A model generated the notes under the pieces. It worked only from the letters and a program-made list of their open reading frames with translations. It was not told the origin of the DNA and did no database searches. A stretch of DNA of 64,000 nucleotides, from assembly GCF_018446385.1 (NCBI RefSeq), contig NC_055988.1:164994209-165058208 (forward strand). Reading direction: 5' to 3'. Each line of letters begins with the position of its first letter. The stretch's first letter is position 1. This DNA is from Zingiber officinale. Its lineage: Eukaryota; Streptophyta; Magnoliopsida; Zingiberales; Zingiberaceae. Positions 10,945 to 22,800 of this stretch are shown here, one piece after another. Both the position numbers and the translations under genes were made by a program.

Positions 10945-12426
10945 ATGGGTTCCGTTTACGCTATCTTTAAATTCACCTTATTATTCTCGACTTGGTACAT
11001 TAGGTGTGTTGCTCAATCGAACGGTGTTTACAATGTGAAGGATCATGGAGCGACAGGAAATGGCCACACCGATGACACAAAGGTGAGCAGGATTCCGTGT
11101 AAACTTATTTTGTAAACATAGTAAATTGTCTTGGCATAATCTTAGGCTTTTCAAGCGGCATGGGATGCCTCGTGCGCGGCTAGCGGGTGGTCGACGATGC
11201 TAGTTCCGGAGGGATCGTACTCGGTCGGTCCTCTGGCCTTTAAAGGGCCTTGCAAGGGTGTCAAGAGGTTGGAATTGAGAGGACAACTACTTGCATCGAC
11301 TAACCTCAATGTTTACACAAACAATTGGATTGATTTCCAATATATAGACGGACTAATCATCTACGGAGGTGGAATATTCAACGGGCAGGGAGCTTCGGCA
11401 TGGCCTCACAATGAATGCCCTAAGAAATGGAGTTGCAAGCTCCTTCCGATGGTACACAACTTTTTTCTTTAAATTATTATTTGGCTTCAACTTTTTATTT
11501 CCTTCATTTTGTCCGTTTTGCAGTCGTTGGTGTTTAGTTTCGTTTCGAATGCAGTTGTTAAGAACATTTCTTCAATCGATAGTAAGCTCTTCCACATGCA
11601 TATATTTTCATCGAAGAATTTGGAGTTTCAGTCCTTGAAGATTAGTGCTCCGGGGAATAGCCCTAACACGGATGGCATCCACATAGCCGATTCCACCAAT
11701 ATCACCATTGCGAATGCGATCATCGGCACCGGTGACGATTGCATCTCCATCGGACCGGGAAACACCAATTTAACAATCTTGAATGTGTTATGCGGTCCTG
11801 GCCATGGCATCAGCGTTGGAAGTCTTGGCAAGAACTCGAATGAGAAGGACGTGGTTGGCTTGACGGTTAGAAATTGCGCTCTCAATGGCACAACCAATGG
11901 ATTAAGGATCAAGACATGGAAATCTTCTCCGGTTCCATTGACGGCCGCTCACTTTGTCTACGAGAACATCATCATGCACAATGTCTACAACCCCATCATC
12001 ATAGACCAAGAGTATTGTCCCTATGTTTCGTGTGTTGAAAAGGTAAATCCTCTTAGACTAAGATTACTAATTGATCCAAGAATAACAATTATATATCAAG
12101 TCGATAAAACTGGGGTCATTTGAAGCTATTGAATGCTCACTGTGATAATTAACATCCTTGTTATTATATATGTGCTTGTTACGTTGTAGGATCCATCTCG
12201 GGTTCAAATTCACGATATCAAGTTCACAAATGTGAGGGGAACTTCTTCCTCAAGGGAAGCCATAAAATTTGTATGCAGCCGTTCGGTTCCATGTGCAAGT
12301 GTGGAGTTAAACGACATCGACCTGCATTACACTGGCGATGCGACCGGGAACGCAACTGCGACATCAACTTGCGTTAATATTCATGGAAGATCGAATGGCA
12401 ATGTGAAACCTAGCTCGTGCATTTAA
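10945..12426 (+). CDS. Polygalacturonase (glycoside hydrolase family 28)
   Basis: Hydrolyses alpha-1,4-galacturonan in pectin; secreted to the cell wall. Exons: 10945-11082, 11146-11451, 11524-12042 and 12190-12426. All introns are GT-AG and phase 0, and together they give 399 aa, the usual length for the plant family. The start is the first Met, followed by a hydrophobic segment (IFKFTLLFSTWYI) and VAQS, a secretion signal with cleavage near residue 25. Family motifs are intact: NTDGI with Asp198, GDDC with Asp219-Asp220, GHGISVGSLG with His242 and RIK with Arg276. These are the catalytic and substrate-binding residues of GH28, so I expect an active enzyme. The N-terminal NVKDHGATGNGHTDDTKAF is the typical plant opening. 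The resemblance is to the short polygalacturonase/exopolygalacturonase group without a long propeptide; endo or exo action cannot be decided from sequence. No neighbour is functionally linked. Confidence 0.93.
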
Positions 12427-13499
12427 GTTCAAGCATAAAATCGACATACTCCACAATTTTTGTAACTAATTAACCATTGATCATTCATTCCGAGTTTGCA
12501 TTGAATTCAATTTAGTCTGATTGTTGTTCTATACTTTGTTATAATAATGAAATGGTGATTCTTGTTGGGACTCGATGAGAAAGTTCAATTATAAAATTTT
12601 AATTTTTATAATTTGAACCTCTCTCGTTACAAGATGATGATTAGTTATGTATTTATACGGATTGATTTAATGAAACATATAAAGAAAAAAAAAACTAAAG
12701 TTACCCTTAAAGCATACTTTTAACATCCAAACCTCCAAGTCTTTATATGGGTGTTCTCTCACATGCATCAATATCAATCCAACGTATTTATAATTAATCC
12801 AAATCTTCCCACCAATAGAACATAATCAAATCAAGCTCTAATAGATTAATTTTAACTTAGTCAACTCCTAATTAATCAAAATAATTTATTAATCTCATTA
12901 TATTCTATAAAAGAATGAGATTACACTCTTAATCCAATTGGATTTAATGAAATTTATAATCAATAAATATAACAAGAATAAGAAGTGAATTCTTTGGATC
13001 AATGCTACTATAACCGAAATAATGCTAAAGACAATTAGATTGTGAGAGAATTTCTCACTATTATATCGATGACATCAGTGAAGAATTTGACGAATCTAAA
13101 TGTTCGTAAACTAAGCATACTTAGTCAAATCCGACACGATTTGGATAAGATAACCACCCTACTTTAGAGTAGCTTATAAGCAACTATCCACTTTCCAATT
13201 TGTTGGCCACTCTCTAGCTGAGAGTTGTTGAGCCATATTATAAATCATTCAAATCAAATCAAAATTATATATATAAAAAAAAACTTTAAAACATTGAAGA
13301 AAAAAAAGAATCCAACTTAGATCTACTTTGATTCATCGGATACCAACAACCACCCCACTGTTGCAATCTTCCCTAGGCTTTCTGCTGAAGCAAAGTTGAA
13401 TTGACACCATCACCATCCTCTTCCTGATCATCTACAATCAATCCAAAAGAGCTTGTTATAAACAGTAATGAAGCTCATTTCCCTAGTGATGACGAGGAG
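12427..13499. other. Intergenic region between polygalacturonase and IQD genes
   Basis: AT-rich. AATAAT near 12541-12546 could serve as the polygalacturonase polyadenylation signal. A hairpin-capable inverted repeat, GTTCAA...TTGAAC with AT-rich inner arms, lies at 12583-12618. A TATAAAC at 13457-13463 is the best core promoter candidate for the IQD gene, but it lies only 43 bases before the IQD start codon. No other feature recognised. Confidence 0.5.
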
Positions 13500-14930
13500 A
13501 TGGGCGAGAAGGGGAGGTGGTTTTCAGCGATCAAAAGAGCCTTCACTGCAAGCTCCAAGGAGGAGGCTCCTGATCCTCCTCGAGTAAGTGGAACCCTAAA
13601 CTCCTCTGACGTGGAGGCAGATTTCATGGTAGTTGATTGACATCATTGCAGGGCCGGACAGTGACGAAGAAAAGATGGGGTTTTGGGATGTCGAAGCACG
13701 GCCAGATCAGTACCTTCATTCATGGAGAACCGAGCAGCATTGAGAAGATACTCGAAGATGCAGAAAGTGAATGCCGCCGTCGGAGAGTTCAGACAACGAT
13801 CGAGCTCGACCATGCTCGCGTTTCAGCAATCAAGATTCAAGCGGCGTACAGAGGTTACAGGGTAACGATTAATCTGAATGTTCATTGTTCAGGAAATGAA
13901 ATTGAGAGGAGATTAATGGAACTGTACGGTGGTTCTCGTGAGGCAGGCGAGGCGGAGGTACAAGGCGCTGAGGGGGATGATGAGGCTTCAGAGGACGGTG
14001 AGGGGGCAGGAGGTGAAGCGGCAGATGGCCAACACCATGCGCCACATGCAGAGGCTCGTCCGGGCGCAATCGCAGGTGCAGGCGTGGAGGTCGCGCATGG
14101 CGGAGACCAGACGCCTTCAGCTTCTCCGCCACGCGGAAAGAAACCTTCCTCGCCAAGTGATTTCTGTTCTAAAGATTGAATCTGGTTTTGCTTTAGGGTT
14201 TCTGATCCCCAAATTTGCGAATCTATGTTCCAGGAGGAAGCAGTGGGCGGCCATGGCGGATGGGACGACAGCTTGCTGGCGAAAGAGCAGCTGGAGGCGA
14301 GGATGCGTAGGAAGGTGGAGGCTGTCGCGAAGAGGGAAAGAGCGCTGGCCTACGCTTACTCCCCCCATGTACGACATATTACTGTTGATCTAGATTGAGG
14401 GAAATCCGTACAGATTTAGGGTTAAATTTCTGTGTTGATTCGGGTAAGAACTTACTTTGTCGTCGCAGCTGTTGGAGGCGACTCACGAATCGGCCGAGGC
14501 CATGCTGACTGGGGCGGCGCCGCGGTGGTGGACGTGGCTTGAGCGGCAAGCACCGCCCTCCGAGCCACCGGCGGCGGGCCACTCGCGGCCGAAGCAGGCG
14601 GAGGCGGACGCGGACGCGGCCAGCCTCACGAGTTGCCCACCCTTCGCCGCCCCGAACTACATGACTCCGACTGCGTCAGCCAAGGCCAAGGCGAGGGCGG
14701 CCCCGAACCCGCAGCAGGAGCCCAGGAAGAAGAGGTTCTCGTTTGGGCTGAGCCAGAGCATCAGCTCTCTGTTCGCCGGCAAGGAAACCGCCGCCTCCGC
14801 CGCCGGAACAGAGAGGAGCGGAGGAAGGCAGAGGAGGCACAGGCCGACGCGCTCCGTGGGGAGCGTGAGCATGGACTCCGCCATGTCGGTGCCTGTGGGA
14901 GCTGTCGCAAGGAGGAGCTTCGTCAAGTAG
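13500..14930 (+). CDS. IQ67-domain (IQD) calmodulin-binding protein
   Basis: Plant IQD proteins bind calmodulin and often associate with microtubules, membrane or nucleus as scaffolds. Exons: 13500-13583, 13652-13861, 13947-14156, 14234-14368 and 14469-14930. All introns are GT-AG and phase 0; the product is 366 aa. The start MGEKGRWFSAIKRAF is the conserved IQD N-terminus. The IQ67 region spans about residues 87-140: the first IQ motif AIKIQAAYRGYR is interrupted by the intron at 13862-13946, the hallmark position in this family, followed by ARRRYKALRGMMRLQ, VRGQEVKRQ and MQRLVRAQSQVQ. Exon 4 carries the conserved GWDDSLLAKEQLEAR and KRERALAYAYS. Exon 5 has WTWLERQ, PNYMTPTASAKAKARA and a basic C-terminus. 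The exons are strongly GC-rich (monocot-like); the introns are AT-richer. The subfamily number cannot be assigned from sequence alone. Confidence 0.93.
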
Positions 14931-16603
14931 TTTGGCTTGCTGGGTTAACAATTGTAACGCACTAATTTCCCAACGTTCGTATTTCTTGCAAGGAGTGGGC
15001 TTCGTATGTTTGACGACTGTTGCAAATCAGACGTGTTGGATTGTTGGATGGTTCATTACTAGCACTTGTAAATTTAAATTTTGATGAGACTCAGCTGGTC
15101 ATTCCAATGTTCAATCGAATGTTAACATCTTAGATTAACCCCAAAAGTTAAAAAAAAAAATAAGCAGAAATAAGAAGAGTATTTTATTTATTGGAATGAG
15201 CTCCTCATTCATTTATTATTAAAAAAGCATTTTATTCCACCACTATACATTTTTACTTTTCAAAATTATCCTTACTTTTAGTATTGTTATAGGTAGCAAC
15301 TATGAATTCACAATTACTAAGCAATTATGATAGTTATAATTTTATAAATACTACAACACAGATAGCAACTTTGTTTTAGTAACTATAGTACATAATTAAT
15401 ATGATATAAATACTGTATCTCTCTTAACATTAGGTTTAATTATATTATAACAACACTTTAATTCTTATCAATATTAATAAAATCTAATAATTATATAACT
15501 ATCATAATATGAGCATTTTATCTTGATCAATATTTGTTAATAATGATTAACATTGATTAATATTATATTATTAAAGTTATAAATCATAATTGATATTTTA
15601 TTTCTGATTAACATCCTTCAATATTATATTATAGAAGTTATGATCCAGTAAGTACTATAATTATATACTTGTAATAGTTACAAAATCATAACTACTATAC
15701 TCATATAACAACTAAGAACTCGTAATTATTATAATAATAAAAAAGAGTAATTTACAAAAATAAAATATATAATGACGGGATAAGACGTTGTTTAATTTTA
15801 ATATTAAATGAAAGAGTCATCCTTTTGATGATTTTAGTAAATGACATTCTTCAATTTTTTATCCAATAATTTTCCTCATTTATTTATTAAATAAAGCCAA
15901 CCTCTAAAAAAAATCATCCTATTTAAAATTCAAACTTTGATTCTCTTATTATTTTTCTAACTGTTTTACTATTGTATCACACTGATAGAAGGCCACATCC
16001 TTAGTTTTTAAGTTATTGAAATGTTTATTTTTTTGTATGAGTTTGAATTTTGTTCAAGTTTAGTTTGAGTTCTAAATGTTATAGGTTTCTCAATTTAAGA
16101 TTATTTGAGAATTGAAAATTTTTATATATTTAAATTTATTCTATCAGTTGATGAATTTAATATTGTAATTTTTTTTCGTTTTATTATTTATGTTAATTAA
16201 TGAACATGATTAATCAAAATTTTAAAGACGTTATTCATAAATAGAAAATTATGAAAGTCATTCAATTAAATTTCTTCATTTAGTTTAATAAATTATTTAA
16301 CTTTTTAAAATTTAATTATTGTTTTTATATATTAAAGGAATATAAATAAATTTTCACTAAATAAATATTAAATTTATTCACAAATATACACCAAACATTT
16401 ACAACTCGGACCGAGACCCTAGCCAGGTTAGGTTGACTAAGTTAAAATAATTTTAATAAATTTTAATTTTTGTTTGACAAAAAAATAATACTTCTTATAT
16501 AATAATTTTTATTTATATTAAAGTTGTCATGGCTATAATAATATTAAAATATTTATATTCTTAGATAAAAAATATTGTTTGAATGTTTTTTCTTTTTAAA
16601 ACA
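14931..16603. other. AT-rich intergenic region
   Basis: Very AT-rich, with many short ATTA/TAAT runs and no open frame, RNA or element ends that I can defend. It separates the IQD gene from the promoter of the uridine kinase-like gene. Confidence 0.55.
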
Positions 16604-16610
16604 TATAAAG
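16604..16610 (+). promoter_or_regulatory. Putative TATA box of the uridine kinase-like gene
   Basis: TATAAAG in AAACATATAAAGTATG, followed within 40 bases by a change from AT-rich DNA to a GC/CT-rich leader (16635-16816). The composition shift and the splice structure downstream support a promoter here. The transcript start near 16635-16640 is inferred. Confidence 0.5.
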
Positions 16611-16813
16611 TATGATATAGCACAGGTCTCGCAATTCACGGTCGACTCGTTGCTGGGGAGCACGCAAGAGACTCTTTTCTTTCATCATCTCTCTACTCGA
16701 GTTTAGATGGAATTTCTAGGGTTTTGATCGGTTAGCGCCTCCCTGATCTGCTGTCGCTCCGCCGTAGGAGGCATTGCCGCTGGGGATCCTCTTCGGTCCT
16801 TGCTTCGATCACC

Positions 16814-19800
16814 ATGGTGATGCTAATCTGCTTTTGATTATCGACGCATTTGTTGGGTTTTTATCTTCTGGATTTGCTTGTTTGTGCCAAACAAAGAGTC
16901 GCTTTATATTTTTGTTATTCGATGCATTTGCTCCGTTCGTCTCCGTTTCAACAAACTCAAGTGATTTGGTTGAGAGTAAGTTAATCGAAGGTCATGAATA
17001 GGGCTCGGAGTTATTGCCTTTCATTATGAAAACTGGATTGTTGGTTTTGACGATGTTCTGAAATCTATGGAACCCTTGAGCGCGAAGATGAATATGCCTA
17101 TTGAAAGTGTTGGCGGTAACCAGTGTTCAGGATGCTCATGGTAGCACTATTTTATTTTTTTGTTTCAATTTCTGTCGTTAGACTTAAAGAATTTCGTTAG
17201 ACACAAAGATAAGTATATTTTTTGTACTTCTCCATACGGGATGTTTCAATTTTGTTTTATTGAATTAACATTGAAGCAAGTTTCTCTGATCTTTGAAATT
17301 CTGCTGATTAGTTCATCTCATTACACCCTTATGGTTGTTTATAGGCTGCCTACATGGGTTCTAATTCAGTCAAAGAAGTGCTTGAGAATTCTGATGAAAT
17401 CCACTTCTATGGACACCACGTTGATGATGGAAAACTGGGAAATCGAATGTTGCAAGCAACTTCTGAAACAGAGAATGACATCAGAGAACCATTCATAATA
17501 GGTGATTTAATTACAAAAGCTCATATTAACTTTTTATGGAGGGTTCTAGTGCCTCAGTCTTGCATCACATTTTTGCAATAACTATTGTTTAGCTCGTATA
17601 CATTTCTTAGTCCTTTCTTATCTACAAATCTTGCAACTCTATTGCTTTGATTCAGAGGCATAAATTGTTTTCTTTGAGTATTTATTCCTGTCTCGTTTGG
17701 ACTTGACATTCAAAATTTAAATGACTAATTAATGATTATGTTAGTTGGGTAGCACTCTAGTAGATTATTTTTGTATCACCTCACCTTTTTAAAGTTCTAA
17801 CAAACATTGTCAGGGTCTTTGAACTTTTACTGGCCTAGACTAGGCAAATCTTATAAGAGCCTACTATTTTAGGTCTTCTCGAAAGTAATTATAGATACAT
17901 AGAGCTTAATCAATCATGCATCAATCCAAGATCTAGCTATCATCAAGCTTTAAGGCAAAACTGAAATCCGAATACAACGGAAAGCGAATGACTAACTTGA
18001 ATCCATTGCATTAACCATTGATCTTACTTGTCGTCGGAGTTCCTGCAAGCGCGGAATGATCTTCTATCGAAGTGGGCGGCAATCCGTAGTCCTTAAAGGG
18101 AAGAGAGGAGGAAGATGAAGAAGCTCTATTTAATCTCAGATTCAATATGATGCCCAAATCAAGAGACTTCTTCCCTTGTATACCTTGGTCCATCCAATAA
18201 GGACCATCTACATAAAGCCCATACATCATTAACAACCCATTAATGTTAATGAACCGGCTTAATGGATTTAAACATTGAATTCACATCCAATATCTTAATA
18301 CCCCTTTCATGGTACAAGTATTAGATCACTTAATTGATGTTTAATTTCCTTAATGACAATTAGTTGTGTGGGTGTGTTGAGTGTAAGCTCATCTTATGTA
18401 GATTAAGCCCACCCATATGGACTTAATCGAATTAAGCCCACCCATGTGGACTTAATCGTTCAATCTTTCACTTGAGCTATACTTGATCCTTTATACACTA
18501 CACAATGCTTAGTCGAGCTCAACTAGGGGTGTCAAAAATGAACCCGACCCAACGACCCAACCCGAGTCGATCCGAAAAAAATCAGGTTCGGGTTGGACAT
18601 TTTCAGGTTCGGGTCGGGTTCGGGTTGGAGGGTTGGAGAGTTAAAAATTTTTGGGTTGGGTCGGGTTGGGTTTGGGTTGACCGGGTTGACCCGGGCTGAC
18701 TTAAATATAGGGTTTTGTGGGGTTTTCTGGGGTTAAATCAAATTTTATTTTAAAAATTTAGATGTTTTTATGTATATTAATATCATGTTTGTATAATAAT
18801 GATGGAGTATTGAGATAAAAGTGAAGAATTATAAGGAAAATAGTCCAAAAAAGTCATTTTGAATCAGATTTTCGGGTTATATGGGTCGGGCTCGAGTTGA
18901 TCGGGTTCAGGTTCGGGTTTAGGTGTTTTGGGTTGAACTCAGGTTCGGGTCGGGTTCGGGTTGGGTTAAAAAAAAAAAAAAACTCAACTCGACCCGACCC
19001 ACTCGAATTGACACCCCTAAGCTCAACATGCCCAAAAAAATTTTATGGGTTAAATACCTCTTTAAATAATTTGGTCGATTAAATCAATTAATAGAGGACT
19101 AAAAAGTTAGAGTTACTATAACTATAACAAGAATCAACAGTAATAATAGTATTAATATCATTAACGACATATATTAAATGTGGATGTGTAGTATAAGAAT
19201 GACATGAAATGTGATCTATAAATACTAATTCTCAATAAGTTCTCTTTATGACCCAAATCAGGTCTAAATCATATTTACCAAAGTCCAAAACCTTAAGTTA
19301 AATCGCAGTGCTAAATCATGATTAAACCTTACGACTCAAAATTGAATCCTACTTCACATTTACAAATATCGTATACAAAATCACAATAGTAAATCATGAT
19401 GTCCTCATGTTTAGAGAGTCAAAATCATATACACATGTAAAACTTTAGTATGTACAATAAGCTGAAAATACATGTGTTCATTAATATAGAGCATCATACA
19501 AAATACAAATTCTTACGAAATGATGCTTCACCAAAAGGAAGAACCTCTATATTTAACATATGTTGATAAAACACTTTGGGTGACAAGCCCTTGGTGAGCG
19601 GGTTTGCTAACATAGAATCTGATTTGAGTAACCGCTAGAAACTTTATGTCAATAGGTTTAGATTTCGATGAACTGCGGTTATTCTTGTAATACAATTTTG
19701 CGACTTTATTATCACAGTTGATACTCAATAACATGTCAATCCCCCCAATGATATCTGAATCAGTGATAAGGTTCCACATCTATATGCCGTAATTGGAAGC

Positions 19801-22800
19801 TTCATAGCATGCTATAAATTCTACTTCTATAGTGGAAGTGGCTATTAGCGTCTGTTTGACGCTTTTCTATGATATACTTGATCGGATTAAGCCCACCCAT
19901 GTGGAGTTAATTGGATTAAGCCCATTCATGTGGACTTAATTGGATTAAGCCCACTCATGTGCACTTAATTTTTTAATCTCCCACTTGGGCTATACTTGAT
20001 CCCTTATACACTACACAACCCTTAGTCGAGCTCAACATGCCTAAAAAAAATGTATGGGTTAAATATCTCTTTAAACAATCTGGTCCACTAAATCAATTAA
20101 TACAAGACTAAAGAAGTTAAAGTTACTATAATTGTAACAAGAACCAACAGTAATCACACTATTAATATCATTAATGACATAGATTAAATGTGAATGTGTA
20201 GTATAAGAATGACATGAAATGTGATCTATAAGTGCCAATTCTCAATTAGTCCTCCTTATGACCTAAATCAGGTTCAAATCATATTTACCAAAGTCTAAAA
20301 CCTTATGCTAAACTGCAGTGGTAAATCATTATTCAACTTTATGACTCAAAATTGAGTCTTACATTACATTTACAAATATCATATACAAAATCACAATACT
20401 AAATCATGATGTCCTCATGTTCAGAGAATTAAAATTATATACATATGTAAAACTTTAGTACGCACAATAAGTCAAAAATACATGTGTCCATTATAATAGA
20501 GCATTATACAAAATATAAATTCTTACAAAATGAAACTTCATCAAAAGGAAGAACCCCTATATTTAGCACATGCCAATGAAATAGCTTGGGTGACAAGCCT
20601 TTGGCATGTGGGTCTGCTAATATAAAATTTGTCCTTATATGTTTTATCATAATTTGACTAACTGTTAGAAACTTTATGTTGATATGTTTAGACTTCGACG
20701 AACTGCGGTTATTTTTGTAATACAATTTTGCGACTTTATTATCATAGTTGATACTCAATAGCATGTCAATGCCCCAATGATATGTGAATATGTGATAAGG
20801 TTTCATATCCATATCCCGTGGTTGGAAGTTTCATAGCACGCTATAAATTTTACCTTTATAGTGGAAATGACTATTAGCATCTGTTTGACACTTTTCTATG
20901 ATATGACCCCTTTCGCTAGCATGAAGACATAACTTGAGGTGAACCTCTTGTTATCTAAGCATCCAATAAAATTGGAGTCTAAATATCCCATGATCTCCAG
21001 ATAACCTGATCTCGCATATGTGAGCATGTAATAATTCGTTCTTTACAAATACCGCATAACCCTTTTTACAGCTTTTCAATGCTCTACTCTAGGGTTACTC
21101 AAATATTTGCTCAACATCCCTACAATGTACGTAAGATTCGGACGCGTACATAGTTGAGCATACATTAAACTTTCTACTGCCGATGCATAGTGGAATTGTT
21201 GCATTTCCTTAATCTCAAGTTCATGACGTGGACATTATTGCAAGATAAGTTTACCTCCCTTTGATGTAGGTGTGTCGCTAGGAATCCAATTATGCATATC
21301 ATACCAAATGAGCATCTTTTTTATATAGGTCTTTTGTGATAGTTCAAGTGTGCACCTTGAACGATCACAAACAATCTGTATGCTTAAGATAAAAGATGCA
21401 TTACCAAGATCCTTCCTAAACGGCATTATCCACCATAGATTTCATCTCTTTCCTCATGGCTTTAGATGGGGAGTGCATGGTTCTGTGGCTGAAAGGTCCA
21501 GGGGTCGATCCCCTGGGTGTCACTGCCTGGGGTTAACGTCTCCGCTATGCACTTTCCACCTGTGTACCTGCATTTACCTCCCTCCATATCCGTGGGACCG
21601 GCTCTAGGGGGGCCGCTGATGTGGCGGTTCCACATTTTTTTTTTTTTTCTTTCCTCATGGCTTTGATCCATTTTTCAGGAAGAGGGCATTGTTTGACTTC
21701 TTGAAAGGATGTGAGATCATCTTCCAACTATATGTCAAACTCATGCTCTTGGAGATATACATAATCATGAGACATCATTGATCTTTTTTCTCTAATGGAT
21801 CTCATTATGAACACTTAGGTGGCGTTTGGTTTAGAGGTTTAGGAATGAGGGAATGGATTAATTCCCAAACTTTGTGTTTGGTTGATGGGAATGGAATCAA
21901 GATTTTGGAATGAATCCCAAAAATTTGGATATGGATGTAACCCACCCCCTCCCTCGGGTTTTGATGGAATGGGAATAAAAATTAAGTTTGGACAAAAATA
22001 TCCTTAGTATATTTGTTCAATTTTTCTTTCATTTCACTCTATTTCCTTGTTCTCTCTCATCATACTTTCTCTCTCCTCATTCTATCATCACATTTTTTCT
22101 CTCAACATACTTTCTCTCTCCTCATTCTCTCTCATCACACATTTTTTACCATTTTCTCTCTATATTCTCTCTCATCACACACACTCTCTCATTATTTTTC
22201 TCTCTTCATTCTCTTCTCGTTTTTTCATCATACTTTCTCTCTCATCATACGTTCTCTCTTACCATACTTTCTCTCCATATTTCTTCTCATCACACTTTAT
22301 CTCTCTTCATTCTCTTTCATCACACTCTCTCTCCTCATTCTCTCTCATCACAGATTTTCTACTATTTTCTCTTTGTATTCTCTCTCATCATACACTCTCT
22401 CATTATTTTCTCTCTCTTCATTCTCTCCTTAATTTTTCATCACACTTTCTCTCTCATCATACTTTCTCTCTCCTCGATCTCTCTTACCATACTCTCTTCA
22501 TATTTTCTCTCATCACACTTTCTCTCTTTTCATTTTCTCTCATCACACTTTCTCTTTTTTCATTTTCTTCCATCACACTTTCTCTCCTCATTTTCTTTCA
22601 TCACACTTTCCCTCTCTTCATTTTTTCCCATCACATTTTCTCTCTCATCACATTTTCTCATCATACTTTTGTAGGACTGTTGCGACCGGCTAAAGGGGGG
22701 GTTGAATAGCCCTGTAAAATTAAAACACAACCCTTTCCGACTTTTCAAATTGACACTTGCATATAAAATAGAAAAGCAATAAATCAAAACAGAAAAAGAC

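Noticed and set aside
13637..14179. 180-codon uninterrupted frame as an alternative IQD gene model
   Set aside because: It keeps the frame only by reading through the intron at 13862-13946 and then loses the IQ67 sequence; the spliced model restores the conserved domain.
21988..22709. Long Leu/Ser-rich open frames (up to 228 codons)
   Set aside because: Translation of a TCTC-rich minisatellite inside a Harbinger-type element; similar frames occur in all three registers.
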